64,000 bases of DNA. Origin: Thermosynechococcus sp. HN-54. GTDB taxonomy: Bacteria; Cyanobacteriota; Cyanobacteriia; Thermosynechococcales; Thermosynechococcaceae. The notes under the pieces were generated by a model. That model was given only the letters and a program-made list of their open reading frames with translations, had not been told where the DNA came from and made no database searches. Location: NCBI RefSeq assembly GCF_023650955.1, contig NZ_CP098039.1:868001-932000 (forward strand). Reading direction: 5' to 3'. Shown piece by piece: positions 29,128 through 37,950 of this stretch; the first letter of the stretch is position 1; each line of letters opens with the position of its first letter. A program made the position numbers and the translations under genes.

Positions 29128-30315
29128 ATGCGCGTAATTTTGATGACCGGCAAAGGTGGCGTTGGTAAAACTTCAGTGGCAGCAGCGACAGGGTTACGCT
29201 GTGCCGAGCTGGGATACAAAACCTTGGTGTTGAGCACCGATCCCGCCCATTCCCTTGCCGATAGCTTTGACCTCGAACTGGGGCATGTACCAGTGCCCGT
29301 TGCCGAAAATCTCTGGGGTGCCGAACTGGATGCCCTCATGGAACTAGAGGACAACTGGGGTGCCGTCAAACGCTACATTACCCAAGTCTTGCAGGCGCGG
29401 GGGCTAGAAGGGGTGCAGGCCGAAGAATTGGCCATCTTGCCGGGGATGGATGAAATTTTTGCCTTGGTGCGCATGAAACGCCACTATGACGAAGGCCAAT
29501 ATGATGTCCTCATTATTGACTCTGCCCCCACCGGTACGGCACTGCGGCTATTGAGCCTACCCGAGGTAAGCGGCTGGTATATGCGCCGCTTCTATAAACC
29601 GCTACAACGAATGTCCGTAGCGCTACGACCGATTGTGGAGCCAATTTTTAAGCCCTTGGTGGGGTTCTCGTTGCCCGATCAAGAGGTCATGGATGCTCCC
29701 TACGAATTCTACGAGCAAATTGAAGCCCTTGAAAAAGTCCTCACCGACAATACGCAAACGTCGGTGCGCTTGGTCACCAATCCAGAAAAGATGGTGATTA
29801 AGGAGTCGCTCCGCGCCCATGCCTATCTTAGCCTCTATAACGTGGCCACCGACTTAGTCATCGCAAACCGCATTCTACCGGACACGGTTCATGATCCCTT
29901 CTTTGCCCGCTGGAAAGAAACGCAACAGCAATACCGCCAAGAGATTCACGACAATTTTCGCCCCCTGCCCATCAAGGAAGTGCCTCTGTTTGCTGAGGAA
30001 CTCTGTGGTTTAGCGGCACTGCACCGCCTGAAGGAGACTCTCTATGCTGATGAAGATCCAGCTCAGGTCTATTACCAAGAGCAAACGATTCGGGTGGTGC
30101 CCAGTGATGGCCAGTACAGCCTTGAACTCTATCTACCGGGGATACCCAAGGAAAAAATTGAACTGAACAAGACGGCGGATGAGTTGAATATTCGCATTGG
30201 CAACCATCGTCGTAATATGGTGCTCCCCCAAGGATTAGCGGCGCTGCAACCGGTGGGCGCGAAAATGGAGGCGGACTACCTGAAAATCCGCTTTGCTAGT
30301 GCCACCAGTGGCTAA
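29128..30315 (+). CDS. ArsA/GET3-type ATPase with C-terminal HSP20-like domain
   Basis: A 395-residue P-loop ATPase of the ArsA/TRC40 family. The deviant Walker A is [11 protein letters not shown] at the N-terminus, the switch regions are [11 protein letters not shown] and [14 protein letters not shown], and NRILPD follows. After about residue 315 comes an alpha-crystallin-like domain ([19 protein letters not shown] to LKIRF), the ArsA_HSP20 fusion known from cyanobacteria and chloroplast-like GET3 proteins. The ATG at 29128 is chosen because the P-loop should be near the start. No arsB/arsC gene is near, so tail-anchored protein or tetrapyrrole-related handling is as likely as arsenite export. 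Confidence 0.85.
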   Translation: MRVILMTGKGGVGKTSVAAATGLRCAELGYKTLVLSTDPAHSLADSFDLELGHVPVPVAENLWGAELDALMELEDNWGAVKRYITQVLQARGLEGVQAEELAILPGMDEIFALVRMKRHYDEGQYDVLIIDSAPTGTALRLLSLPEVSGWYMRRFYKPLQRMSVALRPIVEPIFKPLVGFSLPDQEVMDAPYEFYEQIEALEKVLTDNTQTSVRLVTNPEKMVIKESLRAHAYLSLYNVATDLVIANRILPDTVHDPFFARWKETQQQYRQEIHDNFRPLPIKEVPLFAEELCGLAALHRLKETLYADEDPAQVYYQEQTIRVVPSDGQYSLELYLPGIPKEKIELNKTADELNIRIGNHRRNMVLPQGLAALQPVGAKMEADYLKIRFASATSG

Positions 30316-30325
30316 TCAATGACTG

Positions 30326-31027
30326 ATGAGACTTGCCACTGTGACAACGACTGGGCTGGCGATCGCCACCACTGATCTGACTAAAGTTTATCGTTCTGGC
30401 CATCACGAGACGCCTGTTCTTCAGGGAATTAACCTGCAAATCCAGCACGGTCATATTCATCTGCTAATGGGACCTGCGGGGTCGGGGAAAACCACCCTGC
30501 TCTCGATTTTGGCCGGCATTCTTGCCCCCACCAGTGGCCAAGTGGTTGTCTTAGGCCAAGAGATTACGCAACTGTCCAAGGCCGCCTTGGCAAAATTTCG
30601 CCTGCAAAACATTGGCTTTGTCTTTCAGAGTTTTAATCTTTTCCCCGCTTTGACCACACTGGAAAATGTTGAAATTGCCCTCAATCTTAAGGGCATTAAA
30701 GGTAAAAAAGCGAAGGAACAGGCAGCAGCGCTTCTTGAGGCAGTTGGCTTGGGCGATCGCCTTGACTTTGTGCCCGCAAATCTTTCTGGGGGTCAAAAAC
30801 AACGGGTTGCCATTGCCCGTGCCCTAGCGGGTGAGCCAAAGATCATTTTTGCCGATGAACCGACGGCTTCCCTTGATTCCCAAAATGGCCAACAGGTGAT
30901 CAAAATTCTCTACAAGCTGGCAAAGCAAAAAGGCTGCACGGTGTTGATTGTTACCCATGATCCACGGATTACAGCCATTGCCGATCGCATCACCAAAATT
31001 GAAGATGGCAAGCTCAAGGAGAGCTAA
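30326..31027 (+). CDS. ABC transporter ATP-binding protein, DevA/MacB type
   Basis: A 233-residue nucleotide-binding subunit. Walker A is GPAGSGKTTLL (about residue 52), the Q-loop is FVFQSFNLFPALT, the signature LSGGQKQRVAIARAL, Walker B IIFADEPTASLD, and the H-loop is VTHD. The length and LSGGQ context match the DevA/LolD/MacB group, which works with a DevC permease and DevB fusion protein, but neither is adjacent. It starts 10 bases after the ArsA-like gene and may be co-transcribed. GTG 30341 is an alternative start. Its stop shares CTAA with the convergent DUF3082 gene. Confidence 0.88.
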   Translation: MRLATVTTTGLAIATTDLTKVYRSGHHETPVLQGINLQIQHGHIHLLMGPAGSGKTTLLSILAGILAPTSGQVVVLGQEITQLSKAALAKFRLQNIGFVFQSFNLFPALTTLENVEIALNLKGIKGKKAKEQAAALLEAVGLGDRLDFVPANLSGGQKQRVAIARALAGEPKIIFADEPTASLDSQNGQQVIKILYKLAKQKGCTVLIVTHDPRITAIADRITKIEDGKLKES

Positions 31028-31317
31028 ACCTGTTGCCCCTGTACCCAGCGTTCCCAAAGGAGTTGCAGCGTCAGAGCCACAAGACCCACGGCAATAATGC
31101 TGAAGACCCCCGTTGCAAGGGTACACAAGCCCACCACAAGGGTGCGCACGGCCACGGCCAAGCTATAAACCAGTTGATTGTGGTAACTGACAGCATGGGT
31201 GGCAAAGACGTAGGCGATCGCTCCCGTCAGTCGATAGAGCAGAATCCCTAGCGTGCCAGCAATCAGCGCACCCGTCAAACAGCGGAGGGGGTTCGTTTTT
31301 GGAGGAAGAGCCGTCAT
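31024..31317 (-). CDS. DUF3082 membrane protein
   Basis: A 97-residue protein with three predicted transmembrane helices (about 14-38, 52-66 and 68-92), matching a small family restricted to cyanobacteria (DUF3082). The family start pattern PLRCLTGALIAGTLGILLY is present. Its function is unknown. It lies 8 bases after purD on the same strand, suggesting co-transcription, and its stop overlaps the convergent ABC ATPase stop. Confidence 0.75.
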   Translation of the reverse strand: MTALPPKTNPLRCLTGALIAGTLGILLYRLTGAIAYVFATHAVSYHNQLVYSLAVAVRTLVVGLCTLATGVFSIIAVGLVALTLQLLWERWVQGQQV

Positions 31318-31325
31318 AAACAGGA

Positions 31326-32618
31326 TTACCCTTTGTGAGCGGATGATTCCAGAATACGGTAGCCAATGTCACGACGATAGTAGCAGTCAGCAAATTGAAT
31401 AGCGCTGACACCAGCATAGGCCTTGGCTTGAGCCGTGGCAAAATCAGGAGCCAAAGCGGTAATGTTCAATACCCGACCACCATTGGTATACCACTGCCCC
31501 TCCTGCCAACGTGTGCCTGCATGGAAGACAAGAACGCCCTGTGCCATAGCTTCGGGAATGCCCTGAATCACATCCCCTTTGCGGTAGCTCCCCGGATAGC
31601 CCCCCGCCGCCATCACAACCGAGAGAGCCACCTTATTGCGCCATTGCAGTGCTCCCAAACTGGCTAGACGTCCCTCAACGCAGGCCACAAGCAGGTCAAT
31701 CAGCGGTGTTTCCAATAGGGGCAACACCACTTGGGTTTCAGGATCACCAAAGCGACAGTTAAACTCCACCACATAGGGATCCCCTGCGGGTGACACCATC
31801 AAACCGGCATAGAGCACCCCACAGTAATGGATGCCCCGATCCTGTAAGGCACTGAGGGCAGGTTCGAGAATCGTTGTTTGAATCCGTTGCATTAATTTCG
31901 GGGTGACCCAAGGCACAGGCGCATAAACTCCCATTCCTCCCGTATTTGGCCCTGTATCCCCTTCGCCAACCCGCTTGTGGTCTTGGGCAGGCAGCAGCGG
32001 GACAATGGTTTGGCCATCGGTAAGAGCGAGTACGGAGACCTCTTGCCCCTCAAGAACCGATTCAATGACCACCCGTTGGCCAGCCGCCCCAAATTCACCC
32101 CCAAAAATCCGCTCTAGGGCAGCGATCGCCTCCGCTTCTGTGGTCGCTACCGTCACCCCTTTGCCCGCTGCGAGGCCATCCGCCTTAATCACAATGGGTG
32201 CCCCTTGGGCTTGGACATAGCGAGCGGCTGCCTCATAACTGTCAAACACCGTTGCCTTGGCCGTAGGAATCTGAGCCGCCTCCATGAGCGCCTTTGCCCA
32301 AGCTTTACTGGCTTCAATTTGTGCCCCTGCTTGGCTAGGACCAAAGACAGGAATCTTTAGTGCTTGTAGGCGATCGCTTAAGCCAGCGGCAAGGGGAACC
32401 TCTGGCCCGACAACCACTAAATCAACGTTATTCTCTTTGGCAAATGTACCAATGCCCGCGAGGTCGGTGGCTTCAATGGCCACATTCTCACACCGCTCTA
32501 GGCAGGCTGTGCCTCCATTACCGGGGAGACAATAGACCTGTGTCACGCGAGGAGAATCGAGTAATTTCCAAGCGATCGCGTGCTCCCGACCACCACTGCC
32601 AACGACAACGACCTTCAC
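31326..32618 (-). CDS. purD: Phosphoribosylamine-glycine ligase
   Basis: A 430-residue ATP-grasp enzyme, the second step of de novo purine synthesis. The N-terminus VVVVGSGGREHAIAWKL is diagnostic, with VVGPEVPLAAGL and the ATP-grasp core IVIKADGLAAGKGV (about residue 145). The metal-binding end VEFNCRFGDPETQVVLPLL (about 285) is intact. The start is GTG. purB and purM also lie in this window but at separate sites. The 149 bases upstream to the tRNA gene hold no recognisable gene. Confidence 0.97.
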   Translation of the reverse strand: MKVVVVGSGGREHAIAWKLLDSPRVTQVYCLPGNGGTACLERCENVAIEATDLAGIGTFAKENNVDLVVVGPEVPLAAGLSDRLQALKIPVFGPSQAGAQIEASKAWAKALMEAAQIPTAKATVFDSYEAAARYVQAQGAPIVIKADGLAAGKGVTVATTEAEAIAALERIFGGEFGAAGQRVVIESVLEGQEVSVLALTDGQTIVPLLPAQDHKRVGEGDTGPNTGGMGVYAPVPWVTPKLMQRIQTTILEPALSALQDRGIHYCGVLYAGLMVSPAGDPYVVEFNCRFGDPETQVVLPLLETPLIDLLVACVEGRLASLGALQWRNKVALSVVMAAGGYPGSYRKGDVIQGIPEAMAQGVLVFHAGTRWQEGQWYTNGGRVLNITALAPDFATAQAKAYAGVSAIQFADCYYRRDIGYRILESSAHKG

Positions 32619-32767
32619 AGATGCACTCCAAAAAGATAGGCCATGAAATCAATCTTCAGGGGATTATCAAGTTTATCAGTCAATTGGCAATGATCGCCCT
32701 GCAAGGCAAATTTCACCAGTTGACAAGGCCATGATTTTCCTGATAGTCTAAAAATCGCTCAAAAATT

Positions 32768-32841
32768 GGGACTGTAGTTCAATCGGTTAGAGCACCGCCC
32801 TGTCACGGCGGAAGTTGCGGGTTCGAGCCCCGTCAGTCCCG
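32768..32841 (+). tRNA. tRNA-Asp (anticodon GTC)
   Basis: A 74-base cloverleaf. The acceptor stem GGGACTG pairs with CAGTCCC, followed by discriminator G. The D arm runs GTTC...GAGC, the anticodon stem is CCGCC/GGCGG around CTGTCAC (anticodon GTC), and the T arm is GCGGG TTCGAGC CCCGT. CCA is not encoded. It lies 19 bases before the 3' end of the convergent M23 peptidase gene. Confidence 0.98.
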
Positions 32842-32860
32842 TTAGCTTTTAATCAGAGAG

Positions 32861-33439
32861 TTATCGCTGGGCTTGGCTACCATACATGGCCTGTAGAACC
32901 ACGGCAGGGTTGACCAATTGCCCTCGATGGCGGAGCGTCCAGTGAAGGTGAGGTCCGGTGGTGCGCCCTGTCATGCCCACTCGACCAATACGTGCCCCCG
33001 TAGGTACCCGCTGCCCCTCTAGGATGAAAATACCACCGGCGCGATCGACCATGGCTCGTCCTTGGGGGGTCTGCTCAACCCGCCCCATCATGTGGCAGTA
33101 AACGTGTTCCCAAGCCCCCGATTGAATCCGTACCAGCGTGCCACAGGCGGTGTGATCGGAAACCTCAATCACCTGCCCGACCCACCAATTGCGAATATAG
33201 CTCCCTTGGGGAGCAGCAAAATCAAGGCCATTGTGAAATTCAGTCGTGGGTTCCCCCGTGGGCGATCGGCGGTAGCCGAAGGGAGAAGTATAGCCTTGGA
33301 AATTTTCCACAGGAAAGGAAGCATCGCTCCAGCGGAGTGTCCCTGCACCAGTACTTTGAGAGGGTTGACTGAGTTGGGGAATTGCAACCATGCTACCCAA
33401 GGCGATCGCCAGTGCCAGACTGATTCGCTGCCAATGCAT
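32861..33439 (-). CDS. Small exported M23 peptidase
   Basis: A 192-residue protein with a signal peptide (about residues 5-25) and a single M23 domain. The zinc site is visible as FHNGLDFA (HxxxD, about 68-75) and GPHLHWTL (HxH, about 163-170). Two cysteines in the middle (HTACGTLV and HVYCHMM) could form a disulfide in the periplasm. It likely cuts peptidoglycan cross-links. There is no coiled coil, unlike the M23 protein at 21.6 kb. Confidence 0.85.
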   Translation of the reverse strand: MHWQRISLALAIALGSMVAIPQLSQPSQSTGAGTLRWSDASFPVENFQGYTSPFGYRRSPTGEPTTEFHNGLDFAAPQGSYIRNWWVGQVIEVSDHTACGTLVRIQSGAWEHVYCHMMGRVEQTPQGRAMVDRAGGIFILEGQRVPTGARIGRVGMTGRTTGPHLHWTLRHRGQLVNPAVVLQAMYGSQAQR

Positions 33440-33545
33440 ATCAAACTCCTCACATCTCTTTTGGCCTACGGCCTTAGACCGTCATTGATGCACACCGTTC
33501 CCTATTGTAGGGACGTAGGATATTTTCAGGTGACGGGAAAATCAA

Positions 33546-33809
33546 ATGACTGCTAACAAACCCCAGCAACCGGCTGAAGTGACTCGATCAACCCTGCGCG
33601 ATCGCCTGCGAGCCGAGGCAGCAGCTCCCTATCGGGGACTACGGCGCGTTTTCTATGCTGTTTTTGCCGCTTCCGGCCTCATGGGTGCCTTGATCCTTGG
33701 CCTCAAGGGATTGGCGGGCACAGCAGGTGACGATTTGGTGTGGAATCTGGCTGTGCAGATCGGCGTCGTTGCCCTAATGATCGCCCTCTGGCGGTGGGAT
33801 CGCGGCTAA
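33546..33809 (+). CDS. DUF3493 membrane protein (LPA3-like)
   Basis: An 87-residue protein with two predicted transmembrane helices (about 35-55 and 63-83) after a basic N-terminus ending in LRAEAAAPYRGLRR. This fits DUF3493, a family found in cyanobacteria and as part of the plant protein LPA3, a photosystem II assembly factor. A role in photosystem assembly is inferred from that. Its stop shares CTAA with the convergent prmC stop. Confidence 0.75.
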   Translation: MTANKPQQPAEVTRSTLRDRLRAEAAAPYRGLRRVFYAVFAASGLMGALILGLKGLAGTAGDDLVWNLAVQIGVVALMIALWRWDRG

Positions 33810-34681
33810 ACCCTTTGAGCAACTAAAAAGCGATCGTGGCCACTGAGATCCCTGCGAATTTCCACCCGTTCATAGGCTTGGGTGGCCATTGTGAGCGCCG
33901 CCACTGCTTCCCCTTGGGTTGCCATCAATTCGATAAAGAGCCAGCCTTGGGGCTGAAGATAATCGGGAGCTGTCGCAACAATCTGGCGAATCGCCTGCAA
34001 GCCATCCGCACCACCATCGAGGGCAAGGGGGGGTTCATGGTACTGCACCTCAGGTTGAAGAGTGGCCACTAGGCTGGTGGGAATATAGGGGGGATTACTG
34101 ACAATGCCCTGCACCTGCCCTTGGAGATGGGTAAGGGGGTCAAACCAACTCCCAACGTAGCAGCGCACGCGATCGCCCAAAGCGTATTTTTGAATATTCA
34201 TTTGCGCGACCTCGAAAGCCTCAGGGCTACAATCCACGGCATGAACTAGCACCGCCGCAAATAACCGCGCCAACCCAATGGCGATCGCCCCGCTACCCGT
34301 ACCCAAATCCAGCCAATGCCCCTGTTGCTGCCAAGGGGGTACCGTTGCTGCCACCACTTCTAGGAGTTCCTCTGTTTCTGGCCGGGGAATCAAAACACTG
34401 GGGGTGACGAATAATGCCAGATCGTGCCAATGAGCCACACCAATGAGATACTGCAGCGGAACCCGCTCCTGCCAGCGGCGTTGCCAGCGCTCTTGGAGTT
34501 CTGCAAGGGGCAGTTTCAGATGAATTTGGGGTGGAAATCGGCGCAGTGTGATGTCAAGGGGACTCAACTGTGTGAAGGCACTGAGAAATTGTTTTAACTC
34601 TCGTAGGCCACTCTCACGTTCAGGGGCTGGAATGATCGCCTGTGCCCAGTGCCACCATGCTTGGAGCGCCTCGCTACTCAC
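33806..34681 (-). CDS. prmC: Peptide chain release factor N5-glutamine methyltransferase
   Basis: A 291-residue SAM-dependent enzyme that methylates the GGQ glutamine of release factors. The hallmark active-site motif is VSNPPYIPTS (about residues 185-195), with SAM motif I WLDLGTGSGAIAIGLA and LIPRPETEELLE upstream. The upstream end is uncertain: GTG 34681 gives a family-like length, while TTG 34723 would add 14 residues of no known similarity. The gene starts head-to-head with a small coiled-coil gene. Confidence 0.93.
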   Translation of the reverse strand: MSSEALQAWWHWAQAIIPAPERESGLRELKQFLSAFTQLSPLDITLRRFPPQIHLKLPLAELQERWQRRWQERVPLQYLIGVAHWHDLALFVTPSVLIPRPETEELLEVVAATVPPWQQQGHWLDLGTGSGAIAIGLARLFAAVLVHAVDCSPEAFEVAQMNIQKYALGDRVRCYVGSWFDPLTHLQGQVQGIVSNPPYIPTSLVATLQPEVQYHEPPLALDGGADGLQAIRQIVATAPDYLQPQGWLFIELMATQGEAVAALTMATQAYERVEIRRDLSGHDRFLVAQRV

Positions 34682-34759
34682 GAATATATCTTGACCCTTG
34701 TTTTCTGAGGATACTCGTATCAAAATAGCCCTAGAATTCCTAACTGTGCCTTATCCACT

Positions 34760-35113
34760 GTGGCAGATTTTCAGGAAGAGCTTCAACGTCTGCAAGAGCA
34801 ACTGCAACGGGCGCAGGCGCGAGCCAATGAACTGCCGCCACTGGTTCCTGAACCACCCCCACCGCCTGTGGATCCCGAAGCCCCGGAATGGGCGGATGAA
34901 CGGGCACGGATTGAAGCCCGCGTGCGCAGTGAAACCTCTGTTGCCGCACTTCAGGCACAACTAATTGAAGCCCTTTTGGAAAATGAACGGCTGCGGCGCG
35001 CCCTAGAGGCGGAGCGGCAAAATCATGCCCGTACCCGTGAGGGGCTAATTACGGCCTTGGGGGATGCTTTGGATACCCTCAAACAGCGGCGGCGATCGCC
35101 GAAACCCCCCTAG
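34760..35113 (+). CDS. Coiled-coil hypothetical protein
   Basis: A 117-residue soluble acidic/basic protein starting at GTG. Two heptad-rich helices (FQEELQRLQEQLQRAQARA at 4-22, and about 55-108) flank a proline-rich spacer (LPPLVPEPPPPPVDPEAPE). I recognise no family beyond similar cyanobacterial hypothetical proteins. Codon use matches neighbours and the frame has no stops, so it is probably real. Its stop shares CTAG with the convergent transporter gene. Confidence 0.6.
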   Translation: MADFQEELQRLQEQLQRAQARANELPPLVPEPPPPPVDPEAPEWADERARIEARVRSETSVAALQAQLIEALLENERLRRALEAERQNHARTREGLITALGDALDTLKQRRRSPKPP

Positions 35114-36024
35114 GGACTGGGCCACAGTGCTACGCTTAAACCCACGAGCACCAGACTGCCCCCCGTAATCACTGCCGTTGTCGGCACCTCACCAAAGAGC
35201 AGCAGGGCAAAGAGACTGGCAGCAATCGGTTCTGCCAACACCAGAAGGGTTACCCATGTGGGGGAGAGCCAACGCACGCCCCAATTGAGACTGGTGTGCC
35301 CCACCAACTGCGGAATCAGCGCTAGCAGGAGAATAGCGCCATAGAGCTTTAGCGGCCAACCCGTGTAGGCCAAGTCAAGGAGGGGCGGCAGAGGGAGGAG
35401 CACCACAGCAGCAGTAGCATAGGCAACAAGGGCGTAGTGGTGAACTGCAAGACCCGCCTTTTGAGCCGCTTGACCACAAATAAAGTAGGCACTGACCGCC
35501 CATGCAGCCGCGATCGCCAGCGCGTTTCCCAGTAGAGGGTTCCTTGCCACAGCACTCGTCGGTTCTCCCGTTCCAATCAGGGCGCTGCCGCCAAGGGCGA
35601 TCGCCATCCCCACCCAAGCAAGGGGTTTAAGGGTTTGTCGCTGCCAGAAGTAACCAATGAGCGCTGACCAGATGGGTGTCGTGGTCACTAAGGTGGTTGA
35701 AGCTGCCACCGAGGTGTAGTTCAGTGAGGTGAACCAGAGACTAAAGTGCGCCGCAAGGGCAACCCCAGCAGCCAGTGCCCAACGCAGATTTTGGCGAGTC
35801 AGGTCTAGCCACGGCCAAGTGTAGAGCTGGGGGGTCAAAAAGAGGGCAGCGAGACTAAGGCGACCAGCAGCGAGGAACATACTCAAGCCCACCGTCGTGC
35901 CCAAGGAATTAGTTGGCAAACCGGCAACGCCCCAGCGCACCAGCACCGCAGCCGTGGAAACCGCCAACACGCCGACACTGAGAACAAGGCCAATTTGCCA
36001 GAGGGGCGGCCTACTTACCGACAT
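35110..36024 (-). CDS. DMT-superfamily (EamA) transporter
   Basis: A 304-residue inner-membrane protein with about ten transmembrane helices and two EamA repeats. WALAAGVALAAHFSLWFTSL and TTLVTTTPIWSALIGYF mark the first repeat, and NWGVRWLSPTWVTLLVLAEP the second. Such proteins export amino acids or metabolites; the substrate is unknown. The start at 36024 (MSVSRPPL) overlaps the lysC stop region by 14 bases; ATG 36048 would overlap by 38. The adjacency to lysC might hint at aspartate-family amino acid export, which is only a suggestion. Confidence 0.85.
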   Translation of the reverse strand: MSVSRPPLWQIGLVLSVGVLAVSTAAVLVRWGVAGLPTNSLGTTVGLSMFLAAGRLSLAALFLTPQLYTWPWLDLTRQNLRWALAAGVALAAHFSLWFTSLNYTSVAASTTLVTTTPIWSALIGYFWQRQTLKPLAWVGMAIALGGSALIGTGEPTSAVARNPLLGNALAIAAAWAVSAYFICGQAAQKAGLAVHHYALVAYATAAVVLLPLPPLLDLAYTGWPLKLYGAILLLALIPQLVGHTSLNWGVRWLSPTWVTLLVLAEPIAASLFALLLFGEVPTTAVITGGSLVLVGLSVALWPSP

Positions 36025-37810
36025 CGGGAATGACGACGGGAGCTTCACCGCCTAGACCAAAGGCCGTATGCACCGCCCGCAGCGCCCGCACCCCCTCCGA
36101 TTCTGCCACCACACAACTCACACGAATTTCCGAAGTCGCGATCATTTGAATGTTGATGTTTTCACGAGCCAGCGCGGCAAACATTTGCGCAGCAATCCCT
36201 GGCCGGTGGATCATCCCCACACCAACAATACTGACTTTGGCGATCGCCGTATCTACGAGGATGTCACCGTAGCCCAATTGGGTCTGAACCCCTTTGAGCA
36301 GTTCCGTGGCTCGCTCGGCATCAGCAGAGACCACCGTAAAGGCAATATCGCGGGTCATCACACCCCCTAGGGAGCGCGATCGCTGGGATTGGATAATCAT
36401 ATCCACGCTAATGGCTGCATCCGCAAGGGTCTGGAAAATCGCTGCCGCCATGCCGGGGCGATCGGGCACATCGCGAATTGCAATCCGCGCCTGCTTGGGA
36501 TCAAGGGCAACGCCCCGCACCGGTGGGGCATCGGGGGTCTCTTGCGAGACAGTGGTGGCAGCTTCCACATCAAAGGCTTGGGAAAGGACGGCGATCGCCC
36601 GACCCGCCTCCGCAGCTGCGACCGTACAACTGACATTGACCTCAGAGGTAGAGATCATTTGCAGGTTAATACCCGCTGCTGCTAAGGCCGAGAACATCTG
36701 AGCTGCCACCCCCGGTCGGCCAATCATACCAGCACCCGTGATACTCACCTTGGCAATGTCGGCATCCACGAGCACATCCGTCTCTTCGACCCGTGGATTC
36801 AAGCGGGGATAAAAGGCCACGGCCACTGCCTCTGCCTGTTTGAGCACACTCTTTTGCACCGTAAAGGCAATATCGTTCGTTTGCCCTTCGTGAATGGATT
36901 GGATAATCAAATCCACATCCAAGTTTTGCCGTGCCAGTTCGCCAAAAAGCTGTGCTGCAACGCCGGGGCGATCGGCCACCCGCAGCAGCGCCACCTTCGC
37001 TTGATCTGTATCGAGTGCCACCCCATCCACGGGTTTACCCAATTCCAAGTTTTCCACGGGACGCGGCGGACGTCTTGGTGCCACCACCCGTGTGCCGGGA
37101 TCATCTGTCCAACTGGAGCGCACTACCAAATCCACGCCGTAGTTGCGGGCAATTTCCACCGCGCGGGGGTGCAAGACCTTTGCCCCTAGGCTGGCCAACT
37201 CCAGCATTTCATCGCAGGTGATCTCCGTCATGAGTTGGGCATTGGGCACTAGTCGCGGATCCGTGGTCAAGATGCCGGGGACATCGGTGTAAATTTCACA
37301 ACAATCTGCCCGCAGCGCCGCCGCCAAGGCAACGGCAGAGGTATCCGAGCCACCGCGCCCAAGGGTGGTGACTTCAAAATCCGCATCGGCGGTAATCCCT
37401 TGAAAACCGGCAACTACCACCACTTTACCCTCTTTGAGGTGCCGCTCTAGGCGCTGGGTCTCAATGTGGAGAATGCGCGCACGGGTGTGAGCTGGTTCGG
37501 TGACAATCCCCACTTGGGCGCCGGTAAGGGAGATGGCGGGTTCCCCCAAGGCCTGGAGAGCCATCGTCAACAGGGCGATCGAGACCTGTTCCCCCGTCGA
37601 AAGCAGCATATCCATTTCCCGCTGACTGGGGCGATCGCTAATGGCATAGGCTAGCTGCACCAAGCTATCCGTCGTTTTGCCCATGGCCGAGACCACCACC
37701 ACCACCTGATGTCCCGCCGCGACGGTCGCCTTGACCCTGCGGGCTACCGCTTGAATGCGCTCAACACTGCCGACGGACGTGCCGCCATACTTTTGTACAA
37801 TCAGTCCCAT
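36011..37810 (-). CDS. lysC: Aspartate kinase with four ACT domains
   Basis: A 599-residue aspartokinase, first step of the Lys/Thr/Met pathway. The kinase domain starts IVQKYGGTSVGS and has GRGGSDTSAVALAAAL near residue 150. Two pairs of ACT domains follow (about 265-420 and 435-590), each with PGVAAQ/PGMAAAIF and VSITGAGMIGRPGVAAQMF type motifs. The duplicated ACT region is typical of cyanobacterial aspartate kinase and suggests allosteric inhibition by Lys and Thr. The start at 37810 is preferred to 37816. It overlaps the downstream EamA gene. Confidence 0.95.
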   Translation of the reverse strand: MGLIVQKYGGTSVGSVERIQAVARRVKATVAAGHQVVVVVSAMGKTTDSLVQLAYAISDRPSQREMDMLLSTGEQVSIALLTMALQALGEPAISLTGAQVGIVTEPAHTRARILHIETQRLERHLKEGKVVVVAGFQGITADADFEVTTLGRGGSDTSAVALAAALRADCCEIYTDVPGILTTDPRLVPNAQLMTEITCDEMLELASLGAKVLHPRAVEIARNYGVDLVVRSSWTDDPGTRVVAPRRPPRPVENLELGKPVDGVALDTDQAKVALLRVADRPGVAAQLFGELARQNLDVDLIIQSIHEGQTNDIAFTVQKSVLKQAEAVAVAFYPRLNPRVEETDVLVDADIAKVSITGAGMIGRPGVAAQMFSALAAAGINLQMISTSEVNVSCTVAAAEAGRAIAVLSQAFDVEAATTVSQETPDAPPVRGVALDPKQARIAIRDVPDRPGMAAAIFQTLADAAISVDMIIQSQRSRSLGGVMTRDIAFTVVSADAERATELLKGVQTQLGYGDILVDTAIAKVSIVGVGMIHRPGIAAQMFAALARENINIQMIATSEIRVSCVVAESEGVRALRAVHTAFGLGGEAPVVIPDVGK

Positions 37811-37950
37811 GGGCATGCTAACTAAAGAGAATGCTGTCCTATTTTATATTTAGGGCGGTGATTCTTGGCTGTGGCTGATCCGTGGCGCTAGGGAACTAAA
37901 AAATCGCTGTTAAACTGGAAATTAGAACTGAATTTCGGAAACGGGTGCCG

